From the NCBI GenBank assembly GCA_034437755.1, contig DAOTTV010000183.1, forward strand, positions 1 through 64,000: 64,000 nucleotides of DNA, in the 5' to 3' direction. Position 1 is the stretch's first letter. Each line of letters starts with the position of its first letter. This stretch comes from JAUZRW01 sp034437755. GTDB taxonomy: Bacteria; Chloroflexota; Anaerolineae; Aggregatilineales; Phototrophicaceae. The translations under genes and the position numbers were made by a program. The notes under the pieces were generated by a model. It saw only the letters and a program-made list of their open reading frames with translations, searched no databases and was not told the origin of the DNA. This document shows positions 52,708-62,378 of the stretch, piece after piece.

Positions 52708-53790
52708 ATGACAACCGAGATGAATGGTACGAAAGCCAAACCGCGCAAACGTCGTACCCGAAAATCGAAGGAACGACCGGTCTTTCCGTTCACGGCGATC
52801 GTCGGGCAGGACGAACTCAAACGTTCGCTCTTACTCTGCGTGATCGACCCGCAAATCGGCGGTGTGATGGTCATGGGACATCGCGGGACGGGCAAAAGTA
52901 CCGCCGTTCGTGCGCTGGCGCAACTCCTGCCAGAAATCGAGACGGTGCCGGATTGCCCCTACAACTGTGATCCACAAGACCCCTCGCCCTTATGCCCGCA
53001 CTGCCAAGGGAAGCAGACGCGCCGTAAACCCGTGACCAGCGGCGTGCCCGTGATTGACCTGCCACTCGGCGCGACCGAAGATCGCGTTGTCGGGTCGCTG
53101 GACGTTGAAAAGGCGCTGGTCGATGGCGTGCAGACCTTCGCGCCCGGTCTCCTCGCACGGGCGAATCGTGGGTTCTTGTACATTGACGAAGTGAACCTGC
53201 TAGAAGATCATCTGGTTGACCTGCTGTTAGACGTGGCGGCCAGCGGCGTGAACGTCGTCGAACGCGAAGGCATTAGCATCCGCCACCCAGCGCGTTTCGT
53301 GCTGGTCGGCAGTGGTAACCCCGAAGAAGGCGACCTGCGCCCGCAATTGCTCGATCGCTTCGGCTTACATGCGCGCATCACCACCATTCATGATATTCAA
53401 GCGCGCGTGGAGATCGTGCGGCGGCGGCGAGCATACGACTTTGACCCGATCGGTTTCGCCAAATCATGGGCAAAAGAACAGAACAAACTACGACGCAAAC
53501 TGAACAAGGCGAAAGCACTCCTGCCGGATGTCGAACTCGGTGATGAGACGATCGAAACGGCGGCAGAACTCTGTGTGCGCTTAGAAGTCGATGGTCATCG
53601 CGGCGAACTGACCCTGTGTCGGGCGGCAGTAGCGATGGCGGCATTCGACGGGCGCACGACCACCACCCGTCAGGATATCGCCGCTGTATCGACGCTGGCG
53701 CTCCTGCATCGCCTACGTAAAGACCCGCTGGAAACAGTGGGAGACGACGAGCGCGTCAAACGCGCCATTGCCGAGACAATAGAGAGTTAG
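52708..53790 (+). CDS. bchI: Magnesium chelatase ATPase subunit I
   Basis: BchI is the AAA+ ATPase that, with BchD, drives Mg insertion by BchH. The 360-residue protein has Walker A MGHRGTGKSTAVR, a Walker B-like GFLYIDEVNLLEDHLVD, the DLPLGATEDRVVGSLD block typical of BchI, and arginine fingers in SGNPEEGDLRPQLLDRFGL. The N-terminal ~25 residues are Lys/Arg-rich. AAGGGA precedes ATG 52708. bchH follows after 9 bp. Confidence 0.95.
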   Translation: MTTEMNGTKAKPRKRRTRKSKERPVFPFTAIVGQDELKRSLLLCVIDPQIGGVMVMGHRGTGKSTAVRALAQLLPEIETVPDCPYNCDPQDPSPLCPHCQGKQTRRKPVTSGVPVIDLPLGATEDRVVGSLDVEKALVDGVQTFAPGLLARANRGFLYIDEVNLLEDHLVDLLLDVAASGVNVVEREGISIRHPARFVLVGSGNPEEGDLRPQLLDRFGLHARITTIHDIQARVEIVRRRRAYDFDPIGFAKSWAKEQNKLRRKLNKAKALLPDVELGDETIETAAELCVRLEVDGHRGELTLCRAAVAMAAFDGRTTTTRQDIAAVSTLALLHRLRKDPLETVGDDERVKRAIAETIES

Positions 53791-53799
53791 AAAGATACT

Positions 53800-56700
53800 A
53801 TGCAACAGATAAACTTTGTTTACATTACCATGGACGGCGGACATAACAACGCCATTCGTACCGCTGCCCGCATGATCCGCGATGAGCACGACATCCAGCT
53901 GAACCTCGGGTTGTACAGCATGGCGACCCTACACAGTGACGCGGATTGGGCGCGCTTCGAGCGCGATGTGCTCGCGGCGGATGTCATCTTCGGTGGCATG
54001 ATCTTCGGCGAAGATCATGTGCGCCCGATGGAGCGCATCCTCAGCCAGACGGACGCGCCGACCTGCATCATCACCAGCAATCCGGCGCTGATTTATCAAA
54101 CCCGCCTCAATAATTTGTCGCTCAAGCCACCGCAAGAGGACGAAGAGCCGGGCTTGTTCAAACGCTGGATGAACAAGCTACGCCCCAAGAAAGGCAAAGC
54201 CGAAGGTCAGCGACAGACCATACTCTTTCGCAATTTGACCAAGCTCATGAAGTACGTGCCGGGCATGATGCGCGATCTGCATACCTTCATCGCCATGCAC
54301 GATTACTTCGTCCATAGCTCGCCCGAAAATCTCAAACGGCAGATGCTCTTGCTCATCGAGCGCTACGTGCCGGGCTTCAAGGGGCAAGTGCCAGTGCTCG
54401 ATGCAATCGAATATCCGGATCTGGCAATTTATCATCCCGATGCGCCAGAACCCTTCGAGACCATCGAAGATTATCGCGCCTGGCGCAAGTCACAGGGCTT
54501 ACCCATCGCCAACGGCGTTGCCGGGGCATGGAACGGCACCGCCGGCTTGCTGACGCAACGCGCAATCATCCTCAGCGGCAACACCACCCATCTCGATCAT
54601 CTGATTCGTGACATCGAAGCACAGGGCATCGAAGCGCGCACGACCTACAGCGCCCTGCTCGATTTCCGTCCAGCGATCGAAACTTTCTTGAGTGGCGCGG
54701 ATGACCTGCCCAAGGCTGATGTCATGCTGAATACGATGGGCTTCCCGCTAGTTGGCGGCCCCGCTGGCACGCGCCCAGAACAAGCAGTCGAAGCCCTACA
54801 TCAGATGGATGTCGGCTATCTCGATATGATTCCGCTGGGCTTCCAGCGCGTCGAAGATTGGCAGAGCAACTCCGTCGGGCTGAATCCGATGCAGGTCGCG
54901 ATGAATATCGCCCTGCCAGAACTGGACGGCATCGCTGAACCTGTGATCTTCGGCGGGCCGACCCACACGAACGAATCCTTCATCGCGCTCGAACCCGAGC
55001 AATCACAGGCGGCGAAGCGCGTCTCGCGGCGCATCCGCTTGAAGCACAAAACCAACGCCGACAAGAAGCTGGCGGTCGTCCTCTTTAACTTCCCGCCGAA
55101 TCTGGGCAATGCGGGGACAGCCGCCTTTCTGGACGTGTTCGCTAGTCTGCATCGTCTCCTGCAACAACTCAAAGACGAAGGCTACAAGGTAAACATTCCT
55201 GCCGATGTCGATACCCTGCGGCAGATGGTCGCTGAGGGCAATCACATGCAGTTCGGCACGGATGGCAACGTTGGCGCGACGATCACGCTGGAGCAATACC
55301 GCGAATTATTCCCGTGGTATCCCGAAATCGAAGAATACTGGGGACACGCCCCGGGCGAATTGTTGACCAACGGGCGCGACTTTTACATTTTAGGCGCGCA
55401 ATTCGGCAACGTCTTCGTGGCGCTTCAGCCCAGCTTCGGTTATGAGCGCGACCCGATGCGCCTGCTGATGGGCACGAATGCCTCGCCCCATCACGGCTTT
55501 GCCGCGTTCTATACATGGCTCAATCATATCTACGATGCCGATGCCGTCGTCCACTTCGGCACGCATGGCGCGCTAGAATTCATGCCGGGCAAGCAGGTCG
55601 GCGTGAGTGCGGATTGCTGGTCAACGCGCTTGATCGGCGAACTGCCGAACTTCTACTACTACTGCGTCAACAACCCCAGCGAAGGGTCGATTGCCAAGCG
55701 CCGGGGCGCGGCGACTCTGCTCAGCTATATGGTGCCGCCCTTGCAACAAGCCGGGCTCTATAAAGGCTTACGTCGCCTGAAAGATACGATCGATCAGTAT
55801 TACAAACGGCAAGACCCCAACATGCTACCGGATATTCGCCTGCAAGCTGATCAACTGGGCATCACGGTAGACTGTGACGGGGATAGCGACAGCGCGTATC
55901 TCACAGCGCTCAGCCATGAGTTGATACAAGTCGAGAGTCGCATGATTCCGCTGGGCTTGCATACGCTGGGTAAAGCCCCGACCGAAGCCGAAATCATCGA
56001 TATGCTGATACTGGTCGCGTCGTTCAACGGTGGTACACACAGCAACGGTACCAACAAGCTCCCACCCTTGCCCGTGTTGATCGCCCGCGAAAAAGGCTGG
56101 CAGTACAGCAAATTACAGGACACCCTCAAGACGTCTGCCGCGACACAAGCACGCTGGGAAGAGATCAACGGGCTGATGCACGAGATCATCACGCGCTTCG
56201 TGCGCGCCCCGCGTGACCCCGAACTGGATACCAGCGCGCTCGATGCCTACATCACCGAAGCAGTCGGCATCCCTGAGGGCTTGCTGGTGAACGTGTGGCA
56301 ATGGCTCGATGATCTGATGGATCGCATCATCCACGATCAGGAGATTGCCAATATCCTGCACGCGCTGGATGGCGGCTATATCCTGCCCTCGCCGGGTAAT
56401 GATGTCGTCCGTAACGAGAACATCGTGCCAACCGGACGCAATATCCACGCGCTCGATCCCTATCGCATCCCGACCCCGATGGCGATCAACGCCGCGAAAG
56501 GGCTTGTGCGGCAGATGCTCAAGCGTCTGCACGATCAAGAGAACACCGATCCCGAAAGCGTGGCGATGGTACTATGGGGGACGGACAACCTCAAGAGTGA
56601 TGGCGAAGGCATCGCGCAATGCCTGTACCTGCTAGGTGCAGAGCCAATCGAAGACGAACTCGGCAACATCACGGACGTGCGCCTGATCCCGTTGAAGCAA

Positions 56701-57621
56701 CTAGGACGACCGCGCATCGACGTAGTGATGACCGTCAGTGGCATCTTCCGCGATCTGTTCCATCATCAAGCGGGCTTGCTCGATAAAGCTGTGCGCCTCG
56801 CCGCCCACGCTGACGAACCACTCGATCAGAATTTCGTCCGCAAGCACGCCCTCGCCCATGCCGACGACCTAGGTATCACGCTCGATGATGCCGCCGCGCG
56901 CGTCTACTGTAACGCCAGCGGGTCTTACGGCGCGAACGTCAATTACATGGTCGATGGCAGTACATGGGAGAGCGACGACGATCTGAGCGACACCTTCCTG
57001 ATGCGTAAATCTTACGCCTACAAGCCGAACGGCACATGGCAATCCGCCCGCGATGTCATGGAGCGCAGTCTGGGCACCGTCGATGCCGCCTTCCAGAATA
57101 TCGACAGCTTCGAGTTAGGCATCAGCGATGTCAATCACTACTACGAATATCTGGGCGGCGTGACCAAGAGCGTCGAGAAGCTCAACGGCAAACGCCCGCC
57201 GGTGATGGTCGCCGACGCAATCTCGCAGAGTGATCGCCTCTTCTCATTAGAAGAGATGGTACGGCTCGAATCGCGGACGAAGATGCTGAATCCCAAATGG
57301 TATGAAGCGATGCTCGATCACGGCTATGAAGGGGTGCGCGAGATCGAAACGCGCGTCAGCAACACCTATGGCTGGGATGCCACGACCAACGCAGTCGATG
57401 ACTGGGTGTATGTCGATGTCGCCGAGACCTACCTGCTAGACGACGCGATGCGCGCCCGCATGAGCGAAGCGAATCCGCATGCGACCGCCGCCATCGCCCG
57501 CCGCCTGCTCGAAGCCGCCGCACGTGGGTTCTGGGATGCAGACGACAAGATGCTCGACCAATTGCGCGACATCTACGGCAATCTTGAAGATCAACTCGAA
57601 GGTGTTCACGTCCCATCATAA
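53800..57621 (+). CDS. bchH: Magnesium chelatase subunit H
   Basis: BchH binds protoporphyrin IX and catalyses Mg2+ insertion, the first committed step to bacteriochlorophyll. At 1273 residues it has the full family length: VYITMDGGHNNAIRTAAR at the start, FGGPTHTNESFIALEPE, LVVLFNFPPNLGNAGTAAFLDVFASLHRLL-type block near 430, FGTHGALEFMPGKQVGVSADCW near 590, YYYCVNNPSEGSIAKRRGAATLLSYM, and DVVMTVSGIFRDLF, plus the C-terminal DDAMRARMSEANPHATAAIARRLLEAA. No internal frameshift. Between bchI and bchD. Confidence 0.96.
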   Translation: MQQINFVYITMDGGHNNAIRTAARMIRDEHDIQLNLGLYSMATLHSDADWARFERDVLAADVIFGGMIFGEDHVRPMERILSQTDAPTCIITSNPALIYQTRLNNLSLKPPQEDEEPGLFKRWMNKLRPKKGKAEGQRQTILFRNLTKLMKYVPGMMRDLHTFIAMHDYFVHSSPENLKRQMLLLIERYVPGFKGQVPVLDAIEYPDLAIYHPDAPEPFETIEDYRAWRKSQGLPIANGVAGAWNGTAGLLTQRAIILSGNTTHLDHLIRDIEAQGIEARTTYSALLDFRPAIETFLSGADDLPKADVMLNTMGFPLVGGPAGTRPEQAVEALHQMDVGYLDMIPLGFQRVEDWQSNSVGLNPMQVAMNIALPELDGIAEPVIFGGPTHTNESFIALEPEQSQAAKRVSRRIRLKHKTNADKKLAVVLFNFPPNLGNAGTAAFLDVFASLHRLLQQLKDEGYKVNIPADVDTLRQMVAEGNHMQFGTDGNVGATITLEQYRELFPWYPEIEEYWGHAPGELLTNGRDFYILGAQFGNVFVALQPSFGYERDPMRLLMGTNASPHHGFAAFYTWLNHIYDADAVVHFGTHGALEFMPGKQVGVSADCWSTRLIGELPNFYYYCVNNPSEGSIAKRRGAATLLSYMVPPLQQAGLYKGLRRLKDTIDQYYKRQDPNMLPDIRLQADQLGITVDCDGDSDSAYLTALSHELIQVESRMIPLGLHTLGKAPTEAEIIDMLILVASFNGGTHSNGTNKLPPLPVLIAREKGWQYSKLQDTLKTSAATQARWEEINGLMHEIITRFVRAPRDPELDTSALDAYITEAVGIPEGLLVNVWQWLDDLMDRIIHDQEIANILHALDGGYILPSPGNDVVRNENIVPTGRNIHALDPYRIPTPMAINAAKGLVRQMLKRLHDQENTDPESVAMVLWGTDNLKSDGEGIAQCLYLLGAEPIEDELGNITDVRLIPLKQLGRPRIDVVMTVSGIFRDLFHHQAGLLDKAVRLAAHADEPLDQNFVRKHALAHADDLGITLDDAAARVYCNASGSYGANVNYMVDGSTWESDDDLSDTFLMRKSYAYKPNGTWQSARDVMERSLGTVDAAFQNIDSFELGISDVNHYYEYLGGVTKSVEKLNGKRPPVMVADAISQSDRLFSLEEMVRLESRTKMLNPKWYEAMLDHGYEGVREIETRVSNTYGWDATTNAVDDWVYVDVAETYLLDDAMRARMSEANPHATAAIARRLLEAAARGFWDADDKMLDQLRDIYGNLEDQLEGVHVPS

Positions 57622-57627
57622 TCATGA

Positions 57628-57659
57628 CGGATGACAGAGCGACCATCGTCTGTCATCCG
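57628..57659 (+). promoter_or_regulatory. Intercistronic hairpin between bchH and bchD
   Basis: CGGATGACAGA and TCTGTCATCCG form a perfect 11-bp stem with a 10-nt loop in the 76-nt gap, 6 nt after the bchH stop. No U-run; may protect or separate the bchIH message. Confidence 0.65.
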
Positions 57660-57697
57660 CATCCGCCATACCAAGCATACGAGGAGCAAACTCTCTT

Positions 57698-59542
57698 GTG
57701 ACGACGACTCTCCCATTTCCGGCATTAGTCGGCTTAGAACTAGCACAACAGGCATTGATTTTACTGGCAATCGAACCGCGCTTGCGGGGAGTCGTGCTAT
57801 CGGCTCCAGCGGGGACGGGAAAATCGAGTTTGGCACGGGGCATCCGTGATGTGCTGGACGACGACGACGCGCCCTTCATCGAACTACCGCCGAGCGTTGA
57901 TGCTGAGAATTTACTGGGCGGCTTAGATTTAGAAGCCACACTCCGCACTGGCGATCTCGTGATGCAACGTGGCATCCTCGCTAAAGCCGATGGCGGTGTC
58001 GTCTACGTCGATGGTATCAACCTGCTGACAGACGCGACGACCAATCTCTTGCTCTCAGTGGTCGATAACGGTGTCGTCAACTTAGAGCGTGAGGGCGTGA
58101 GCCTGCGCGATGCGGCGCACTTCAGCTTGATCGGCTCATATGATCCGGCAGAAGGGATGCCGCGCAAGCACCTGATCGATCGTCTCGGCTTGATCGCATC
58201 GCTCCCCGGTCAGCTGAGCGCGAGCGACCGCGCAACCGTACTACGGCGCAATTTGCACCAAGCGCGTACCACATGGGCAGAAGACACGCAATTCCTGCGC
58301 GGTCTGATTCTCGCCGCCCGTGAGCAACTGCCACAGGTGACGATCAGTGACGCGCAGATCGAACAATTGAGCCTGCTCGCCTTGCAATACGGGGTCGAGG
58401 GGCATCGTGCCGATAACTTCGCCGTGATGACCGCCTGTGCATCTGCCGCCGCTGACCTACGCGACGAAGTCAATGAAGATGACATGAAGACCGCCATGCA
58501 ACTGGTCATCCTCCCGCGTGCGACGCAAATCCCGGCCCCACCGCCCGAAGATGATGCACCGCCGCCCCAACAACAACCCCAAGAGCCAGAGGCTGACGCA
58601 CAAGCACCGGACGACCCACCGCCGCCGACAGATAGCGATGAGACCGACGACGACACCGAGCAAGCCGCCCCACCGGACGAACTCATGCCGCCGCCGGACG
58701 AAATCCTCGAAGCGTTGACGGGTGAACTGCCGGATGATCTCGAAGAACTGCCCTTCCAGAATTTGCGACGGGGCAAGACCGGCTCACGCGGGGCGACCGA
58801 AGCCAAACGCGGACGACACATCCGCAGTGTGCCGGGCAACCCCACGCAAGGGCGCATCGACGTGGTGAGTACGCTTCGCAGTGCCGCACCGTGGCAACAA
58901 CTGCGCCAGCGCGCCAACCCCGACGATGATCGGCGCGTCCAGCTAGAGCTATCAGACGTGCGCGTGAAGAAATATCGCAACAAAGCGGGGGCGCTGTTCT
59001 GCTTTCTGGTCGATGCTAGCGGGAGCATGGCCTTACACCGCATGCGACAGGCGAAAGGCGCTGTCCATACCTTGCTTGAGAAAGCCTACGTCAAGCGCGA
59101 TCGCGTTGCCCTGATCGCCTTTCGTGGCGACCAAGCCGAGTTGCTGATGCCACCGACCCAAAGCGTCGAACTCGCTAAGCGCGCGCTCGATCTGCTCCCG
59201 ACCGGTGGCGGCACGCCGCTCGCCTCAGCCCTGATCTCGGCCGGCGATGTCGCCCAGCAAGCGCGGATGCGCGGCATCATGCAAACAGTCGCCGTCGTCT
59301 TGACCGACGGACGCGGCAACATCCCCTTCACCGCGGGCAACGATCCGCAGGAAGAACTCCAGCAATTAGCGGGATATGTGCAGGATTGCGGGATGCACGT
59401 CATGATCGTGGATACTAAGCGCAGTTATCTGAGCAAAGGCGAAGCCCGCCAACTCGCCGAGTGGCTCGGCGCAGATTATGCCTATCTGCCGAACGCGACC
59501 GGCGAGGAAATCGGCGAATTAGCGGCGAACGTGCGCGACTGA
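57698..59542 (+). CDS. bchD: Magnesium chelatase subunit D
   Basis: BchD forms the double-ring platform with BchI. The 614-residue protein has an AAA+ domain (residues 1-250: VVLSAPAGTGKSSLARG Walker A, GVVYVDGINLLTDATTN), an acidic Pro/Asp-rich linker (about 275-335) and a C-terminal von Willebrand A domain with a MIDAS FLVDASGSMALHRM and TDGRGNIPF. Start is GTG 57698 with GAGGAG upstream. Ends at the terminator 59569-59600. Confidence 0.95.
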   Translation: MTTTLPFPALVGLELAQQALILLAIEPRLRGVVLSAPAGTGKSSLARGIRDVLDDDDAPFIELPPSVDAENLLGGLDLEATLRTGDLVMQRGILAKADGGVVYVDGINLLTDATTNLLLSVVDNGVVNLEREGVSLRDAAHFSLIGSYDPAEGMPRKHLIDRLGLIASLPGQLSASDRATVLRRNLHQARTTWAEDTQFLRGLILAAREQLPQVTISDAQIEQLSLLALQYGVEGHRADNFAVMTACASAAADLRDEVNEDDMKTAMQLVILPRATQIPAPPPEDDAPPPQQQPQEPEADAQAPDDPPPPTDSDETDDDTEQAAPPDELMPPPDEILEALTGELPDDLEELPFQNLRRGKTGSRGATEAKRGRHIRSVPGNPTQGRIDVVSTLRSAAPWQQLRQRANPDDDRRVQLELSDVRVKKYRNKAGALFCFLVDASGSMALHRMRQAKGAVHTLLEKAYVKRDRVALIAFRGDQAELLMPPTQSVELAKRALDLLPTGGGTPLASALISAGDVAQQARMRGIMQTVAVVLTDGRGNIPFTAGNDPQEELQQLAGYVQDCGMHVMIVDTKRSYLSKGEARQLAEWLGADYAYLPNATGEEIGELAANVRD

Positions 59543-59568
59543 GTGGCGTATATCACCCCATCAACAAT

Positions 59569-59600
59569 ACGGGCGACTCGTCGTATGAGTCGCCCGTTTG
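59569..59600. terminator. Terminator between bchD and the second SulP gene
   Basis: ACGGGCGACTC-GTCGTAT-GAGTCGCCCGT forms a perfect 11-bp stem followed by TTTG on the plus strand. Lies 26 nt after the bchD stop in a convergent gap. Confidence 0.75.
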
Positions 59601-59611
59601 CGTCTGCTCAA

Positions 59612-61372
59612 TTAACTCACGTGGTGGCGCAATGTCTCGCAGGCTTCATGCGTCGTCAGGAAGAAGCGATCCGCTCCGATTTCATCGACAAAGCCGATCC
59701 GCTGCAGGCGATCCATCACCGGCCCTTTGACTTCTGCCATATAAAACGTGACGTTGTTATCCGCCAGACGGTGATTCAGTTCTTCCAGCACTTCAAGCGC
59801 CGTCGTATCGATGAAATTCACCGCCTTGCACACCAGCACAAAGTGATCAATACGCGGGTTATCAGCAATCTGCGCCAGCACCACATCTTCTAAATACTGT
59901 GCATTCGGGAAGTACAGGCTTTCATCGACGCGCAGAGCGAGAATATTGGGGTGCGTCTGCGTCTCATGGCGCATGATATTGCGGTATTCTTCGGTCTCAC
60001 TGATGCGCCCGACGATCGCAATGTGCGGTCGGCTGGTATGCCACAGGTACACCGCCAGCGATACCGCCACGCCGACTAAGATACCCGTCTCGATACCCAG
60101 TTCCAGCACTGCCATGAACGTAATCAGCAGGGATAAGCCATCGGCTTTGCTATAGCGCCACGCGTGGAAAAACGCATCGACATCCACCAGTGAACTGACC
60201 GCCACAACGATGATCGCGGCGAGGATCGCATTCGGCAAGAAGTAAAATAGCGGCGTGAGCAAGACCACCGTCACCAGCATCAAGCCGGCAGTGATGATCG
60301 ATGCGAGACCGGTATTCGCTCCCGCTGTGAAGTTGACCATCGAGCGCCCGAAGCCACCCGCCACCGGATAACCGCCTGTCAGCGATGCGCCGATATTGGC
60401 TGAGCCGATCGCAATTAATTCCTGATTGGCATCGACTTTCTGCCGCTTTTTGCTGGCTAGGGCTTTCGCGACTGAGATACTCTCCATATACCCGACCACC
60501 GCAATCGTGATCGCAATCGGCAACAAATCCTGAAAAGTCGCCAGATCAAAGGGCGGCAAGGCGAAGGGCGGCAAGCCCTGCGGCACCTCACCGACGATCG
60601 GCACATTTGCCGCCTGATGCACGCCCGTTACCCATACGAAAACCGTGCCGAGGAACACAATCACCAGCGGCGCGATTTTAGTCAGCGGCATTGCGATCGA
60701 CTTCGAGAGACCCCAGCGCATCAACTGATCGCCCAGCGCAAACTTGAAATAGAGCAAGACCGCAATACCCGCAATACCAATCCCCAGCACCGCTAGATTC
60801 GTCTGTGTGATGCCCTGTAGCGCGAACCACAGCAGTTCGTGCAAGTGTTCCGTGCGGGCGATGTCATAGCCCAGCAGATGCTTCAATTGGCTCAAGCCGA
60901 TCATGATCGCCGCCGCGCTCGTGAAGCCCGATAAGACCGAATGACTGAGAAAGTTCACGAGGAAACCGACGCGCAACACCCCCATCACGACCTGCATCAC
61001 GCCGACCATCAGGGCGAGTGCCAGCGCCAGCGCGATATAGTCGCTGGTCGTCGCCGGGTTAAGCGCGCCGATACCACTCGCAACCAGCAGAGACATCATC
61101 GCCACCGGCCCAACGGCGAGCGCCCGTCCCGTGCCGAGCAAGCCGTAGATAATCAGCGGAAGAATACTCGCATACAGCCCGACCTGTGGCGGCAAGCCGG
61201 CTAACATCGCATACGCCATGCCCTGCGGCACCAGCATCACCGCGACGACGACTCCGGCAATCACATCACCAGATAGGTGGCGACGATCATAATGCAACAG
61301 CCAATCTAAAAATGGCAGATAATCGCGGATATTGAACTCGCGGGCGGGCGGTTGAACAGATTGTGTTGCCAT
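59612..61372 (-). CDS. SulP family anion transporter with STAS domain, second copy
   Basis: A 586-residue SulP protein with DVIAGVVVAVMLVPQGMAYAMLAGLPPQVGLYASILPL, about 11 transmembrane segments, and a STAS domain near residues 460-580 (FVLVCKAVNFIDTTALEVLEEL). It is paralogous to the gene at 9804. The substrate is unknown; bicarbonate or sulfate are family possibilities. It converges on bchD. Confidence 0.88.
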   Translation of the reverse strand: MATQSVQPPAREFNIRDYLPFLDWLLHYDRRHLSGDVIAGVVVAVMLVPQGMAYAMLAGLPPQVGLYASILPLIIYGLLGTGRALAVGPVAMMSLLVASGIGALNPATTSDYIALALALALMVGVMQVVMGVLRVGFLVNFLSHSVLSGFTSAAAIMIGLSQLKHLLGYDIARTEHLHELLWFALQGITQTNLAVLGIGIAGIAVLLYFKFALGDQLMRWGLSKSIAMPLTKIAPLVIVFLGTVFVWVTGVHQAANVPIVGEVPQGLPPFALPPFDLATFQDLLPIAITIAVVGYMESISVAKALASKKRQKVDANQELIAIGSANIGASLTGGYPVAGGFGRSMVNFTAGANTGLASIITAGLMLVTVVLLTPLFYFLPNAILAAIIVVAVSSLVDVDAFFHAWRYSKADGLSLLITFMAVLELGIETGILVGVAVSLAVYLWHTSRPHIAIVGRISETEEYRNIMRHETQTHPNILALRVDESLYFPNAQYLEDVVLAQIADNPRIDHFVLVCKAVNFIDTTALEVLEELNHRLADNNVTFYMAEVKGPVMDRLQRIGFVDEIGADRFFLTTHEACETLRHHVS

Positions 61373-61445
61373 GATTGATCCTCATCACTTCACCATACAT
61401 TCATACATTGTACGAATGCCCCGCCCACATAATGAGACGTGTCAC

Positions 61446-62375
61446 CTAATCGGAGGTATTAGTGTAGCTTATAGGTCGATCAGGGTCGCCAATTTCCAGC
61501 CACTCCACCGTTTCGGCAAGTTCAGCCAGCATCAGCGGGGATTGCGGGCGATTAATCTCTTTAAACGGTACATGCGGCGCGAATTTGACAATATCAGCGA
61601 AGACGCGCCCCTCTTGCTTTAACAGGCGAAAATGCGTGTAAAGATGCGTCTGCCGCGCCAAACGCTGAATCTTGGCATACCCGCGAATCGGCGCGACGAG
61701 GAATTCCGCTTTGTTCTGACGGGACAGCATATAAATCGTCGTCAATGGCACCGCTTGCTCGCGATAAGTGGGGCGCGTCGATAAATAAAATTTCTTGAGG
61801 TCGGCGCGCACAGGGGTCAAGGATTCAGCATCCCACTTGAAGTAACGCGCGGTTCGGTTCCACACTTGTAGATACGGCTCGGCTGGAATAGCCCACGCTT
61901 GCCCGTCACCATCGACGGTGACTGAAATCGCATCATCGCCCAATATCTGATAGCCAGCGCGATAAAATTGTGCGGCAAGCGCAGATTTGCCGATGCCAGA
62001 AAGTCCGGTGAAGAGGAGCGCACTCCCATCGCGCACGATGCCACTGGCATGAAAGACGATGCGCCCGCGCTGTTGCAACAATGCCACCATTGGCGCATGG
62101 AACAGGTGCAGGCGCACGACATCCCAATCCGCGTTATCAGCCGGTTGTACGATGATCTGCTCGCCATCGCAGACCCAGTAATGCGCGATCTGGGGCACGC
62201 GCAACTTGAATTGTTGCGGCGTGCGCTGGTAGTACACTGAAGGCTGATCGCCCGTAATTGGCGGCACATCGCCGCTGATGATCGCCACATCCGGCGTTCC
62301 GACAGTCGGTTGCCACTGCGGAATCTCGAATTCAGCGGCGATGATTAAACCATGTGCGCGATAGGTGTATGTCAT
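61446..62375 (-). CDS. HprK-like ATP-binding kinase of the peptide-modification type
   Basis: A 309-residue protein. After a variable N-terminal region (1-110) it carries an HPr kinase-like core: FHASGIVRDGSALLFTGLSGIGKSALAAQF (P-loop GLSGIGKS), LGDDAISV, and a C-terminal helical region with LLKQEGRVFADIVKFAPHV. Stand-alone HprK-like kinases without the HPr-binding end occur in lasso-peptide and related clusters, where they phosphorylate peptides; others have unknown substrates. It starts 3 bp after the methyltransferase stop, so they form an operon. Confidence 0.75.
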   Translation of the reverse strand: MTYTYRAHGLIIAAEFEIPQWQPTVGTPDVAIISGDVPPITGDQPSVYYQRTPQQFKLRVPQIAHYWVCDGEQIIVQPADNADWDVVRLHLFHAPMVALLQQRGRIVFHASGIVRDGSALLFTGLSGIGKSALAAQFYRAGYQILGDDAISVTVDGDGQAWAIPAEPYLQVWNRTARYFKWDAESLTPVRADLKKFYLSTRPTYREQAVPLTTIYMLSRQNKAEFLVAPIRGYAKIQRLARQTHLYTHFRLLKQEGRVFADIVKFAPHVPFKEINRPQSPLMLAELAETVEWLEIGDPDRPISYTNTSD

Positions 62376-62378
62376 CGC

